The notes: generated by a model not told the origin, from the sequence alone. A DNA stretch of 64,000 bases from JBBRWO01 sp964388455 (GCA_964388455.1 CAYMAN010000002.1:57256-121255), one strand, 5' to 3'; positions 1 through 9,454 are shown, numbered from the stretch's first letter. Program-made: numbers and translations.

Positions 1-2229
1 GCCGAGAGGCCCGGCCTGCGCGAAAACCTCGTATCCGGCGTGACCGAGCAGTCGTATCGGGTCGTGTTCGGATTCGGGCTCGAGGAGCTCGCAGCCATCG
101 AGCACGGAGACGCCACCGACATCGCCGCGCGTCTACACGCTGCGGGCACCGGGCTCAGCGTGAACCCGATGGACGTTCGCACTCAGATCGAGGCCCGGGC
201 GGCAGCGATCTGGTCGCCGCGAGCCCAGAAGCCGGTCGTCAATTCGCTCGCAGCCGACATGCGAGCGTGCAAGGAACGCCTCCGCGCGCTCGAGACCGCC
301 GCCGCCAATTACGCCACTGACCAGTCGCGGCTTGCCGAGCTCGCAGCCGAACTCAAGCCGCTCAAGGAGCGCATGGTGGAGCTGGAGACGCTCGGCCGCG
401 TACTCGATCGCGATGCAACACGCCTCGCGGACTCCGTTGCCGCGCAGCAGGAACTGCGGGTGGCCATGGCCGACCTCTCGGCTGGGATCGCCGATCTTGA
501 GCGTGCACGAGAGATGATTGATGTTGACGAGCGGGTCGTCGCCGTTGCGCCGCAGCTGGACAGTGTGCTCGAGGAGACGTTGGTATTCCGTGAGCGTCTC
601 ACAGCTTTGGACGCACAGGAAGCGGCAGCCGCCGAGGCTAGGCGTCGCGCGGAGGCTGACGGCGCCCTGCCAGCCGGAGCCGTGGACAGCGTAGCCAGCC
701 GCGCTGAAGTCGAGCGCCGCCGAGACGAGCTCACGATGCTGCGTTCGGAGGCGACGGCTGCGACGCGTGCTGCCGAGGCAGCCGCCGCACGAGTGGTCGC
801 AGTCGAGAAGCACGCAGCGGAGTTTGCGGCCGCGGGTACCGTCGGTACCGAGCGATCCGGCAAGCCCAGGATCCTGGCGGTGGTTGCAATAGTGGCCGGC
901 GCGGTGTTTGCCGCGGCAGGCGCCATGTCGCAGCAGTACCTGGCGGCCGCCTTGGGCGGACTGCTGATCCTCGCGGGAGTCATCGCGCTCACCATGGTGC
1001 TCGCGCGTAAGTCCGACACCACCACTTCGCGTTCGCCGCTCTCTGAAGACGTCGCACGTGCACGCGCCGAGAGTGACGCTTCCGCCAGACTCGCGGCCGA
1101 GGCCAACGACAGGCTGGGCGCTGCGCAGTCGGCATGGGCCGCCTGGCTTGCCGCGCAGCAGTTGGTCGCCTACGGTGACGATCCGGTCGCGGTCCGCCAG
1201 CTGCTCGACGACCTCGCCGAGCGCCAGCGCCTCTACGCGGAAGCGGATCGGTACACGAGCGAAGCAGCACGTATTCGTGAAGCCGCAGATGAATGGGTCG
1301 TCAGACTCGTTGAGTTGACCTCGCAGTTTGACGCGACCGCAGGCCAGATCCCGACGCTCTCGGCGGGTGTTGAACTTGCAACACGCGCACGCATTGCGCT
1401 TGAACGAGCCCGCGCTGCAGAGACCGACCGCACCGAGCTCGCGACCAAGCTGGACGCTACCCGCACCGAACTTCGCAAGCTGACAGAGCGTCTCGATACC
1501 GCCTCCTCGGTGGCGGCAGAAATCGTTGCGCGTCACTCGCTCGACGCGGGCGACCCGCTGCCCGCGCTGCAGTCCCTCGCCGCGGCTCAGGCCGACGAGC
1601 GCGCCGGCTTGCGCGAGCAGCTCGAGCGCCTGAGCACCGAACACGACGGACTGCAGGCGGTACTCGGCACTGAAGGCCGCGATCGTCAGATGGCACTCGA
1701 TCGCCAGGCGCTCGAGGGTTTGCGCGCGCAGGCGGAGCAGGCGGCCGAGCGATACGTGGTCGACTCGCTTGCGGTCCGCCTCCTCAACCGTGCGCGCGAG
1801 CGTTTCGAGAGCGAGCGCCAGCCGGATGTTGTCCGCACGGCCGGCAGGGTCTTCTCGGCGATGACGGCTGGGCGCTACACGGACGTTCGCGTGCCGCTCG
1901 ATGGCAGCGGCGTCACCGTCCTCTCGGCATCGGGACGGCTCAAGACGAGCGACCAGCTCTCGCGCGGAACCGCCGAGCAGCTGTATCTCGCGCTGCGAGT
2001 CGGTCTCATCGGTTCGCTGGGGACGACTGGCGAGGCGTTGCCGGTGCTCATGGACGACGTCGTGGTCAACTTCGATCCCGAGCGCCGAGAAGGTGCCGTG
2101 TTGGCCATCGGCGAACTCGCTGCGATGCGACAGGTGCTGTTCTTCACCTGCCATCCCGAGACGGCAGCCGCGTTGACCGCTGGTGTCGCGGGTTCGAAGC
2201 TCCTGCAGATGGATCGCTGCGAGCTCTAA
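1..2229 (+). CDS. YhaN-type coiled-coil AAA ATPase (5' truncated by window edge)
   Basis: The reading frame is open from base 1, so the GTG at 40 is probably internal. The conserved start of this family (P-loop plus about 100 residues) should lie upstream of the window. What is visible: long Ala/Glu/Arg-rich coiled coils, a paired hydrophobic hairpin encoded near 870-1010 (two membrane-like segments interrupting the coil), and a C-terminal ABC/SMC-like head. The head has the signature-like LSRGTAEQLYLALR (near 1958-2000) and a Walker B LMDDVVVNFD (near 2047-2077), followed by a D-loop/H-loop region with FFTCHPE. YhaN-like proteins resemble RecN/SbcC-type ATPases and are thought to act with a nuclease partner (YhaM/SbcD-like) in DNA metabolism; the partner would be upstream. 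The stop codon overlaps the convergent ccoI stop by 3 bases. Confidence 0.8.
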   Translation, partial: AERPGLRENLVSGVTEQSYRVVFGFGLEELAAIEHGDATDIAARLHAAGTGLSVNPMDVRTQIEARAAAIWSPRAQKPVVNSLAADMRACKERLRALETAAANYATDQSRLAELAAELKPLKERMVELETLGRVLDRDATRLADSVAAQQELRVAMADLSAGIADLERAREMIDVDERVVAVAPQLDSVLEETLVFRERLTALDAQEAAAAEARRRAEADGALPAGAVDSVASRAEVERRRDELTMLRSEATAATRAAEAAAARVVAVEKHAAEFAAAGTVGTERSGKPRILAVVAIVAGAVFAAAGAMSQQYLAAALGGLLILAGVIALTMVLARKSDTTTSRSPLSEDVARARAESDASARLAAEANDRLGAAQSAWAAWLAAQQLVAYGDDPVAVRQLLDDLAERQRLYAEADRYTSEAARIREAADEWVVRLVELTSQFDATAGQIPTLSAGVELATRARIALERARAAETDRTELATKLDATRTELRKLTERLDTASSVAAEIVARHSLDAGDPLPALQSLAAAQADERAGLREQLERLSTEHDGLQAVLGTEGRDRQMALDRQALEGLRAQAEQAAERYVVDSLAVRLLNRARERFESERQPDVVRTAGRVFSAMTAGRYTDVRVPLDGSGVTVLSASGRLKTSDQLSRGTAEQLYLALRVGLIGSLGTTGEALPVLMDDVVVNFDPERREGAVLAIGELAAMRQVLFFTCHPETAAALTAGVAGSKLLQMDRCEL

Positions 2230-4805
2230 GCGTTGCGGTTCGAGCTGCCCCGGAGTGCGGCGTCGCTTCTGGCTGCGCGATGAATGCGCAGCGAGTTGCC
2301 GATGACCGCGAGTGACGAGCCAGCCATAGCCAGAGCCGCGACGATCGGGGAGAGCCGGCCGGTGGCCGCGAGCGGTATCGCGACGACGTTGTAGGTGAAC
2401 GCCCAGGCAAGGTTCTGCCCGATGATGCGATGGCTTGCCTTCGCGATGTCGAGCAGCGCTGCCAGCGACGTGAGCGGTGAGTCCTCGCGGGTGAGTACGA
2501 CGTCGGCGGCCAGTACCGCAACGTCGGATCCGCCTCCAACGGCGACGGCGAGGTCGGACGCGGCGAGCGCGGCAGCGTCGTTGATGCCGTCGCCCACAAA
2601 CGCGACCGTGCCCTCCTCGGTCAGCTCCCGGACCACACGCTCCTTCTCGTGGGGGAGCACATCGGCAAGCACACGAGTCACACCAAGCCGCTTCGCGACC
2701 GCCTCGCAGGTCGCGCGCGCATCGCCCGAGACCATCGCGGTCGCCACGCCTCTAGCAGTCAGCGCCGCAACGGCGGATGCCGCTTCAGTCCTCGGACGGT
2801 CGCTCAGTCGCACCCCGCCGAGGACCTCGCCGTCGGCGGCGACCCACACGACCAGTTCGCCATCGCGCCGCATGAGCCCCGCGGTCGCCGCGAGAGTCGG
2901 GTCGAGCGCGACGCCCTTCTCGGCGAGCAGGCGTTCGCTGCCAACGAGCACGCGCACTCCGCTCGCTTTGCCGGAAAGCCCACGGCCAGGATGGCGTTCA
3001 ACCTCGGACGCATCGTCATCCGCCGCACCTGCAGCCACGCGCGTCGCCACCGCAACGGCGCCCACGCCCACGCCCGCCGCAGCGATCGCGGCCGCCACCG
3101 GGTGCGCGTCTCCCAGCTCGATGGCTGCCGCCAACGTCAGCAGTCGCGTGGTCTCCTCGGCGGTCAGCGTGGGCGGCAGAAAGCCGACGACCGAGGGCGT
3201 GCCGACTGTCAGGGTGCCGGTCTTGTCGAACGCCACCACCGCGATTCCGCCGGCGGTCTCGAGTGCCGGGCCGCCTCGGAACAGCAGACCGTGCTTCGAT
3301 CCGGCTGAGATCGCGGCAGAGAGTGCCACCGGCGTCGCCAGTCCCAGCGCGCAGGGGCACGACACCACCAGCACCGCCACCGCACGCTCGACCGCACCCG
3401 CGAGTCCGACGCCGGTCGTCAGTCCTATGAGCAACGTCGCGGCGGCAATAGCGATCACCACCGGCGTGAACACCGCAGCCACGGCATCGGTGATGCGCTG
3501 CGTGTGCGATTTCGCGAATGCCGCGTCCTCCGCAAGCGCCGCCAGCCGCCCGGCGAGAGTTTCGGCGCCCGCGCGCGTGACCCGCACCCTCAGCACCGCC
3601 GAGAGGTTCACTGTGCCGGCCCACACCTCGTCGCCAACGCCCACGTCAGCCGGTAGCGGTTCGCCGGTCAGTCGCGATCGATCGATCTCGCCGGTCCCGG
3701 CCAGCACGATCCCGTCGGCGGGCACTCTCTCGCCCGGACGGACCAGCACCACTGCATCGGGAGGCAGGTCGACGATCGCGGCTCTTGTCGCAGCCAGCTC
3801 GGGATTCTCAACGCTCGCACCGTCGGCCACCCCCGGCGCCTCAACCAGCCACGCGCTCTCCTCTGCAGCGGAAGCGAGCGCTGCGAGTGAGGCGGTGGCG
3901 TCGCGCGTCGAGAGCGCCTCGATCCACCGGCCTGCGAGCACAATCGTCACCACTCCGGCGGCCGACTCGAAGTACGTCGGTCCGCTCGCGGTCCAGACCG
4001 CCCACGCGCTGTAGAACCACGCCGAGAACGTCCCCAGCACCACCAGCGTGTCCATCGTCGCGCGCCGAACATTCGCTGCTCGCCACGCGCCGACGATGAA
4101 CGGCCAGCCGCAGTAGACGAGCACCACCAGCGACAGCGCGCCGGTGAAGGTGTCGTACGCGGCGACGCTCGCGTACTCGCCGCGCGCGAAGGCGGGCCAC
4201 GAGACGAACCACGTGGGCCACATGACCCACATTCCCACCGCCAGCGAGACAAACAGCCGCAGGAAGAGATCGTCTACGTCTGCGCGACGTGCGGCGGCCT
4301 CGCGCGCAGGAACCGCATGGTAGCCGAGCAGCTTGATGCGGTCCGTGATGGTGTCTAGGGCGAGGAGCGTCGGATCCCACGTCACTCGCAACAGGGATGC
4401 TGCGTAGCTGGTCTCGGCGTCGAGCACGCCGGGTAGCGCCATGAGCGCGTCTTCGAGCACCAGCCCGCACGACGTGCACCACATGCCCTCGATTCGCAGG
4501 GTTTCGCGCCGGGCGCCGGCCGCAGCGGCCGCAGCAGCCTTACGAGCCCCGGCCGCCGAGCCACGCGAGCGACGGGTCCGCCCCGACACCAGCAGCTCGG
4601 AGATTCCGGCCTCCTTGGCGGTCACGTAGACGCGTCGGCATCCCTCGCAGCAGAAGTCGTGATCGTGATCGTGGATGGGCCGGCCGAGAACCGGCAGTCC
4701 GCAGAGATCGCACTCTGAGGAGGCGTGTGAGTCGCCTCGCGAGGGTTTGCTGCGCGCAGACCCGCCGCGCGAGGACCCACCGGAGGCGTCGGTCACACCG
4801 CTCAC
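2226..4805 (-). CDS. ccoI: CcoI/FixI-type copper-transporting P1B ATPase
   Basis: An 859-aa heavy-metal P-type ATPase that would export copper for assembly of the cbb3 oxidase encoded just upstream. Visible in order: an N-terminal metal-binding segment with CDLC (32-35) and CCEGC (52-56), as in FixI/CcoI proteins; an HMA domain with GMWCTSC (107-113); a membrane CPC motif (about residue 480, SCPCALGLATP); the phosphorylation site DKTGTLT (about 527); an HP motif (GDAHPVAAAI); and the hinge GDGINDAAA (about 738). The GTG at 4805 is preferred because it forms a GTGA overlap with the stop of the TauE/SafE-like gene; a longer reading frame to 4889 would run into that gene. It is the last gene of the operon and overlaps the convergent YhaN gene end. 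Confidence 0.93.
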   Translation of the reverse strand: MSGVTDASGGSSRGGSARSKPSRGDSHASSECDLCGLPVLGRPIHDHDHDFCCEGCRRVYVTAKEAGISELLVSGRTRRSRGSAAGARKAAAAAAAGARRETLRIEGMWCTSCGLVLEDALMALPGVLDAETSYAASLLRVTWDPTLLALDTITDRIKLLGYHAVPAREAAARRADVDDLFLRLFVSLAVGMWVMWPTWFVSWPAFARGEYASVAAYDTFTGALSLVVLVYCGWPFIVGAWRAANVRRATMDTLVVLGTFSAWFYSAWAVWTASGPTYFESAAGVVTIVLAGRWIEALSTRDATASLAALASAAEESAWLVEAPGVADGASVENPELAATRAAIVDLPPDAVVLVRPGERVPADGIVLAGTGEIDRSRLTGEPLPADVGVGDEVWAGTVNLSAVLRVRVTRAGAETLAGRLAALAEDAAFAKSHTQRITDAVAAVFTPVVIAIAAATLLIGLTTGVGLAGAVERAVAVLVVSCPCALGLATPVALSAAISAGSKHGLLFRGGPALETAGGIAVVAFDKTGTLTVGTPSVVGFLPPTLTAEETTRLLTLAAAIELGDAHPVAAAIAAAGVGVGAVAVATRVAAGAADDDASEVERHPGRGLSGKASGVRVLVGSERLLAEKGVALDPTLAATAGLMRRDGELVVWVAADGEVLGGVRLSDRPRTEAASAVAALTARGVATAMVSGDARATCEAVAKRLGVTRVLADVLPHEKERVVRELTEEGTVAFVGDGINDAAALAASDLAVAVGGGSDVAVLAADVVLTREDSPLTSLAALLDIAKASHRIIGQNLAWAFTYNVVAIPLAATGRLSPIVAALAMAGSSLAVIGNSLRIHRAARSDAALRGSSNRNA

Positions 4806-5596
4806 AGCGCGCCGGCCAGTGCGAAACCCTGCAGCAGCGTGATCGCGCCCAGGACCATGACCGCGCCCGCCGCCACAGGCGCGACCCATCCACGGGCGCG
4901 GGCGCTCAACAGCTCCGATGCCGCGCCGAAGCCCGCCAGTGCCGGCACCGTACCAAGCCCGAACGCGAGCATCGTCATCGCACCGAACAGTGGCGTACCG
5001 GTCGCGAGCGCTGCGATCTCAACGGGGAGTAGCGGGGCACAGGGCACAAGGCCCATGAGCGCGCCCAGCGGCAGCCCCCACCAGCCGTCGGAGCGAGCGA
5101 GTCGCGCCACGGCCCATCGGAACCACGGCATCGATGTCAAAGCCGCGGTCGGCTCCGGTAACGTCGCCTTACGACCGCGCATCCATGCGACTAACAACAC
5201 GACGCCCATGGCCACCATCGTCGCGCCAGCCGCTAGCTTCAGAAACTGCGTGATCCCGACCGGCGAGAACGGTCCGGCCACCTTCGAGAGTGCCCCCGCC
5301 TCACCCAACAACCCAAGGAGCGCCCCGAGGAGCGCGTATGTGCCGAGCCTGCCCAGGTGGTAGGCGAGCTGGAAGACGCCACTGCGCCGCGCCCCAACCC
5401 GCGCCCCAGCCGGTGCGCCTGCCCTCGCTCCGGCCCCGCCACCCGCGCCGCAGACGACCTCGGAGTCGGTGACGCTGGCTGCCGCGACAAACGGGCCGCA
5501 CATCGCCAGGCAGTGGCCAAAGCCACCGGTGAGCCCCAACAGGAAGGCCCCCCACAGCGAGAGCGTCGACAGGTTCGATGACATCGCTGCGTGCAT
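4802..5596 (-). CDS. TauE/SafE-like membrane protein (DsbD_2 family) of the cbb3 operon
   Basis: A 264-aa polytopic membrane protein with six or more hydrophobic segments and the family hallmark GFGHCLAMCGPFV near residues 25-37. Two Cys in that motif are typical of the SafE/DsbD_2-like proteins found beside ccoI genes, where they are thought to help copper or thiol handling during cbb3 oxidase assembly; the exact substrate is not established. A Gly/Ala-rich loop (about residues 45-70) separates the first two helices. Start ATG at 5596 has GGAAGG 9 bases upstream; a second in-frame ATG lies at 5584. The stop overlaps the ccoI GTG start, implying translational coupling. Confidence 0.85.
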   Translation of the reverse strand: MHAAMSSNLSTLSLWGAFLLGLTGGFGHCLAMCGPFVAAASVTDSEVVCGAGGGAGARAGAPAGARVGARRSGVFQLAYHLGRLGTYALLGALLGLLGEAGALSKVAGPFSPVGITQFLKLAAGATMVAMGVVLLVAWMRGRKATLPEPTAALTSMPWFRWAVARLARSDGWWGLPLGALMGLVPCAPLLPVEIAALATGTPLFGAMTMLAFGLGTVPALAGFGAASELLSARARGWVAPVAAGAVMVLGAITLLQGFALAGAL

Positions 5597-5625
5597 GCGC
5601 GAGGGCCTTCCGGGTCAGGCGTACG

Positions 5626-5979
5626 CTAGCTGAAGTTGAAACCCGCTTGTGCGAAGAGCACCACATAGACGACGGTCCAGATGAGCACCGAGACGATCGT
5701 GAGCTTGATGATCAGCGGCATCGGATTGTGAGCCTCGGAGATCCCTTCAGGGAACTCGTGGATCATCGGAAGTCCGCCGTTGGCCAGCTCAGTCTTCTTG
5801 AGATTCTTGTGACTGTGCGGCAAGACGGGCTCTGTCGAGATCTCGGCGACCGCAACGGGTTCGGCGACTTCCGTCCGTCCCACCCATCCGCCGCGAATCA
5901 CCGCCCAGATGGCGACGAGGATTCCTGCTCCCACGGCGAGGCCCCACACCACGGCCGATATCTGCTGGTCGACGGGCAT
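5626..5979 (-). CDS. FixP_N-like small membrane protein (CcoP membrane module without haem)
   Basis: A 117-aa protein with two hydrophobic segments (about 8-28 and 90-112). The C-terminal half, HEFPEGISEAHNPMPLIIKL followed by a membrane helix, resembles the N-terminal FixP_N region of CcoP, which has the form DGIxEYDNPLPxWW before its helix. No CXXCH is present. I infer that this is a haem-less remnant or equivalent of the CcoP membrane anchor, with the haem-c domains now carried by the pentahaem CcoO-like protein. Its ATG (5979-5977) shares one base with the TGA of ccoS (5981-5979). It could instead be an unrelated assembly subunit. Confidence 0.6.
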   Translation of the reverse strand: MPVDQQISAVVWGLAVGAGILVAIWAVIRGGWVGRTEVAEPVAVAEISTEPVLPHSHKNLKKTELANGGLPMIHEFPEGISEAHNPMPLIIKLTIVSVLIWTVVYVVLFAQAGFNFS

Positions 5980-6152
5980 CAGCGTTCACCTTCCATTCGA
6001 ACGGGCATGGGGTCATCGCCATCAAGCACCACGAGTGACGCAGAGTTCAGGTTGCGAAACTGTCCCGTGGCCATCGCCAGTGCAAGCGCCACTCCGGCGC
6101 CGACCATGAACGTCACAACCGTGGCGCCGATGAGGTATACCGCGAGATCCAT
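5979..6152 (-). CDS. ccoS: CcoS-type cbb3 oxidase assembly protein
   Basis: A 57-aa protein beginning MDLAVYLIGATVV. It has one transmembrane helix (about 5-28) followed by ATGQFRNLNSASLVVLDGDD, which matches the CcoS layout (helix, then SGQFDDL..., then an acidic patch near DDD). CcoS proteins are needed for haem or copper insertion into cbb3 oxidases. The ATG (6152-6150) overlaps the TAA of the pentahaem gene (6154-6152) by one base, and its TGA overlaps the next start by one base, so the three genes are tightly coupled. It is easily missed because of its size. Confidence 0.8.
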   Translation of the reverse strand: MDLAVYLIGATVVTFMVGAGVALALAMATGQFRNLNSASLVVLDGDDPMPVRMEGER

Positions 6153-8041
6153 TACTGGTCACCCCCCGGGCCGCCCTTGGCACCGGCGAGTTGACGACCA
6201 TAGAACACGACCGCCCACTTCTCCTGCTCGGTGAGCATGTTGCGCCACGCAGGCATCGCCGTGGGATGCTTCCCGTTGTCTCCGACGACCCCGGCATCGA
6301 TTCGCCAGTACCAGAAGTCCAGGCCGGCAGTGAGCGCCGGATCCTCGGTCAGGTTCGCAGGCGTGGGAAGCAGGAGTGTTCCGTTGGGACCATCGCCGAG
6401 TGCTTTGGTTCCGTGGCAGTTCGTGCAGAGCCGTACCCACAGCTCCTCGCCCCGCGCCAGGGTCTCAGGAGTAGGGGAGAACGGCGCAGCATCCAGCGCC
6501 TGATACCCCGGAGGCACATCGTCGCTCACGTCACGGGGTTCACTCGGATTCACGAACGTGCCCTTGAGGTACTTGATGGTGGCCCAGCGATCCTCCTCGG
6601 ACAGGAGCAACCGCCACTGCGGCATCGCCGCGTTGCCGATACCGTGGCTGACCTTCCAGTACCACTCAGCGTCAGGGAACTTCTTCAGGTCGGGCTCGGT
6701 GAAGTTGGCTGGCAGCGGCACCAGATGTTTGCCGTCCGGCCCCTCGCCCTGACCTGCATCGCCGTGGCACATCCAGCAGCGCTGGAAGTAGACCTGGCGG
6801 CCGCGCATGAGGTCCGTGTCCGCCGGCATCTTGAGCCCCTCGGCGGTCTTGGGGATCTCGGGATCCTTGGGCTCTGCGGTGGGGTTCGGGAAGATCAGCA
6901 CGTTGCGAGAGTACCCGGCGACGAGTTTGAGCTGCTCCGGCGAGAGCCAGGTGTGCCACCGCGGCATCGCGCGAAGCGGGATGGAGTCGGTGACGCGCCA
7001 CAGGTAGTCGCCCGGCGTCCAGTCCTTGTAGGTCGTGGTGTCCGAGAAGTCCGGCGGCGCGGGCAACAGGCCGGCGGCGTCCGGGCCGTCTCCGTTGCCT
7101 GCGTATCCGTGGCAGAACGCGCAGTTGCCCACGAAGATCGCCTTGCCGGCCTCGATGTTGTCGAGCGTGGGCTCGGCGATGGTCGCGCTGGCGTACTTGG
7201 CGGGCAGATCGCCTTCGTCTGCGAACGCAGGGGTCATGTCCATGAACGCCTTCTGGACGAACAGGATCACCAGCCACCGCTCGTCCTCGGACATGGACTG
7301 CTTCCACTCCGGCATGGCGGTACCGGCCACGCCGTCGCTTATCCTCCAGAACGCGAAGTGGCTGGGGAGGTTCTTGTACTTCTCGTCACGCAGGTTGGCG
7401 GGCCGCGCGTTGTTGAGCATCGCGTAGGGACCATCGCCCTTGCCGGCGCAGCCGTGACACGTCAGGCAGAGCTCAGCGTAGATGTCGCGGCCGCGTTCGT
7501 AGTTCTCGTCGGTCAGCTCGAACTTGTTTGTCTCGTACTTCGGTCCGAGGTACTTGACCGGGATCATGAGGTCGGTCGAAGCGTTCTGCTGATTACCGAG
7601 CCGGTTGAGGTAGGCCACGATCGCGACGAGCTGACGTTCCGAGAGGTAGCTGAACGCCGGCATCACGGAGTTGGGAGAGAACTTCCGCGGGTCGAGCAGG
7701 TGGTCCATCTCCCAGCGATCGCCGCGCTTGAGGCCGATGTTCGCCAGATCGGGACCGGTGCGCAGCGTGCCCAGCTGATGCGGCTGGTCATAGGCGAACT
7801 CCCCGGATTCGCTCACGCGAGAAGGGGTGGCGTCGCCGGGTCGCGTGAACTGGCTGTGACAGTACATACAACCGTTGCTGACGTAGAGGTTGCGACCCTC
7901 TTCCTCGAGAGCGGTGTAGGGCACCGTTTGGAGCGTGGGCTTGGGCTGGAACACCACCGCGGGGAGGAACACGACGAAGGCGACGACGGTGAGCACGACG
8001 GCGAGCCCGCCGATGATGATGAGGCGCGGCGACATCTTCAT
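6152..8041 (-). CDS. ccoO: Pentahaem CcoO-type cytochrome c oxidase subunit (CcoO fused to four cytochrome c domains)
   Basis: A 629-aa protein. An N-terminal helix (about 6-31) anchors a CcoO-like monohaem domain with NGCMYCHSQFTRP (CMYCH 58-62) and an axial Met in NSVMPAF (about 127). Four further class-I cytochrome c domains follow, with haem sites CLTCH (192-196), CAFCH (307-311), CWMCH (422-426) and CTNCH (539-543), each followed by an AMPxW axial-Met motif (about 243, 359, 473 and 603). Normal CcoO is about 200 aa with one haem and CcoP is a separate dihaem protein; here no separate CcoP is visible. The protein would pass electrons to CcoN from periplasmic donors. It lies 15 bp after ccoN. 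Confidence 0.92.
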   Translation of the reverse strand: MKMSPRLIIIGGLAVVLTVVAFVVFLPAVVFQPKPTLQTVPYTALEEEGRNLYVSNGCMYCHSQFTRPGDATPSRVSESGEFAYDQPHQLGTLRTGPDLANIGLKRGDRWEMDHLLDPRKFSPNSVMPAFSYLSERQLVAIVAYLNRLGNQQNASTDLMIPVKYLGPKYETNKFELTDENYERGRDIYAELCLTCHGCAGKGDGPYAMLNNARPANLRDEKYKNLPSHFAFWRISDGVAGTAMPEWKQSMSEDERWLVILFVQKAFMDMTPAFADEGDLPAKYASATIAEPTLDNIEAGKAIFVGNCAFCHGYAGNGDGPDAAGLLPAPPDFSDTTTYKDWTPGDYLWRVTDSIPLRAMPRWHTWLSPEQLKLVAGYSRNVLIFPNPTAEPKDPEIPKTAEGLKMPADTDLMRGRQVYFQRCWMCHGDAGQGEGPDGKHLVPLPANFTEPDLKKFPDAEWYWKVSHGIGNAAMPQWRLLLSEEDRWATIKYLKGTFVNPSEPRDVSDDVPPGYQALDAAPFSPTPETLARGEELWVRLCTNCHGTKALGDGPNGTLLLPTPANLTEDPALTAGLDFWYWRIDAGVVGDNGKHPTAMPAWRNMLTEQEKWAVVFYGRQLAGAKGGPGGDQ

Positions 8042-8056
8042 GGTCGCGTCTCCTCT

Positions 8057-9454
8057 CTACACGCTCGCCGCGGCGGGCGCGGCTTCTGCGGTCTCGGGCT
8101 TGTCGGCAGGGAGTGCGCGTGCGGCGAGCGTGGTCCTGATGATGTTATAGGCGAACAGGTACTGCGCGAAGATGATGACCGTGCCGGCAGCAGCACGTCC
8201 GATCCACAACGATCTGATGCCGGGAAGAATCTGAACGATCGGGATGCCCTGCTTGAAGCCGCCCGCCTGCACCAGACCAGCCGCCGTGAGGACGAGGAAG
8301 AAGCTGAGGAACCCGACGGTCGTCATCCACCAGTGGGTCCACGCGAGCCGGTCAGAGTACAGCGGCACGCCAAGGATGCGCGGCATCATGTAGTACAGCA
8401 TGCCCCACAGCGAGAAGGCGACGAAGCCCAGCAGCGCGAGGTGGGCGTGGGCCACGGACCAGTTCGTGAAGTGGATGAACTGGTTGAAGCTACGCAACGC
8501 CTGGAACGAGCCCTGGATACTCACGGCGAGATAGAACCCGATGCCGGTCAGGACGAAGCGCAGGGGAATCGACGAATACGCGATGTGCCATGCCCCTCGC
8601 ATGGTCATGAACATGTTCACCACAAAGGCGAACACCGGTACGAGAAGGCCGATCGAGCAGATGACAGAGACCGTCTTAAGCCACTCGGGGACCGGTGCCC
8701 CCAGGATGTGGTGAGTTCCCACTCCGCTGTAGAAGAAGGCAAGACCCCAGAACGCGATCAATGCAAGCACGTATCCGTAGATGGGCTTCTTCGTCTCGCG
8801 CGGGACGATGTAGTAGATCAAGGCAACTGTGCCGGTGGTGAACCAGAGGCCCAAGATGTTATGCCCGTAGAACCAGGCCCAGATAGCATCGTTGAGCCCC
8901 ATCAGCGAGCCGGTGGGGGGTGCCCAGATGACATTCCCCAGCGCGAACACGATCGGGAACCAGATCAGCGTTCCCATCACGTACCAGAGCGACACGTAAA
9001 GGGCGGGCTCCTTGCGGCGTGCAATCGTCATGAAGAGATTGAATGCCGTAAGCACCAGCGCGACCATGACTGCGATGTCGATCGGCCATGCGAGTTCCGC
9101 GTACTCACGACCCTGGGTCCAGCCCAGTGTCAGACCGACGACGCCAACTGCTAGCACTAAGTTCCACGCCCATGCCACGAAGACGCCCAGCTTCTCCGAG
9201 TACACCTCGCCTTTGGCGAGACGCGGAATGACGTAGTACCATCCGCCCACCATCGCCATGGATAGCCACCCAAAGGCCAGGCCGTTGACGTGCGCTTGTC
9301 GGATGCGAGGAAACACCAGCCATGCGACTCCTCGGAACGAATCTGGTGCGATGAACTCGATCGCCTGTATCAGGCCGAGCGTAATCGCGACCACAAGCCA
9401 GAAGATGGCGGATTCTGCCATCAACCGCGCGGTGGCATCCCTGCGCTGCGTCAT
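8057..9454 (-). CDS. ccoN: cbb3-type cytochrome c oxidase catalytic subunit I
   Basis: A 465-aa, roughly 12-helix haem-copper oxidase subunit that reduces O2 at a haem b3-CuB centre in the membrane. Expected metal ligands are present: RQAHVNGLAFGW (low-spin haem His), YGHN and GTHHI (CuB histidines), and NWSVAHAHLALLG (haem b3 and haem b histidines). Length and motif order fit CcoN. The ATG at 9454 has the ribosome site AAGGGGGAG upstream and overlaps the stop of a 44-aa membrane peptide (ATGA). The C-terminal tail is Ala/Pro-rich. Confidence 0.96.
   Translation of the reverse strand: MTQRRDATARLMAESAIFWLVVAITLGLIQAIEFIAPDSFRGVAWLVFPRIRQAHVNGLAFGWLSMAMVGGWYYVIPRLAKGEVYSEKLGVFVAWAWNLVLAVGVVGLTLGWTQGREYAELAWPIDIAVMVALVLTAFNLFMTIARRKEPALYVSLWYVMGTLIWFPIVFALGNVIWAPPTGSLMGLNDAIWAWFYGHNILGLWFTTGTVALIYYIVPRETKKPIYGYVLALIAFWGLAFFYSGVGTHHILGAPVPEWLKTVSVICSIGLLVPVFAFVVNMFMTMRGAWHIAYSSIPLRFVLTGIGFYLAVSIQGSFQALRSFNQFIHFTNWSVAHAHLALLGFVAFSLWGMLYYMMPRILGVPLYSDRLAWTHWWMTTVGFLSFFLVLTAAGLVQAGGFKQGIPIVQILPGIRSLWIGRAAAGTVIIFAQYLFAYNIIRTTLAARALPADKPETAEAAPAAASV

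Noticed and set aside
133..2154. 673-aa minus-strand frame opposite the YhaN-like gene
   Set aside because: No motifs; the sense strand has Walker B and signature motifs in a continuous frame.
2395..4014. 539-aa plus-strand frame opposite ccoI
   Set aside because: Ser/Thr/Ala-rich artefact; ccoI has all P-type ATPase motifs.
6191..9154. 987-aa open frame on the plus strand across the cbb3 operon
   Set aside because: It lies antisense to clear ccoN and ccoO motifs; its Arg/Glu/His/Gly-rich composition is typical of the mirror of a high-GC gene.
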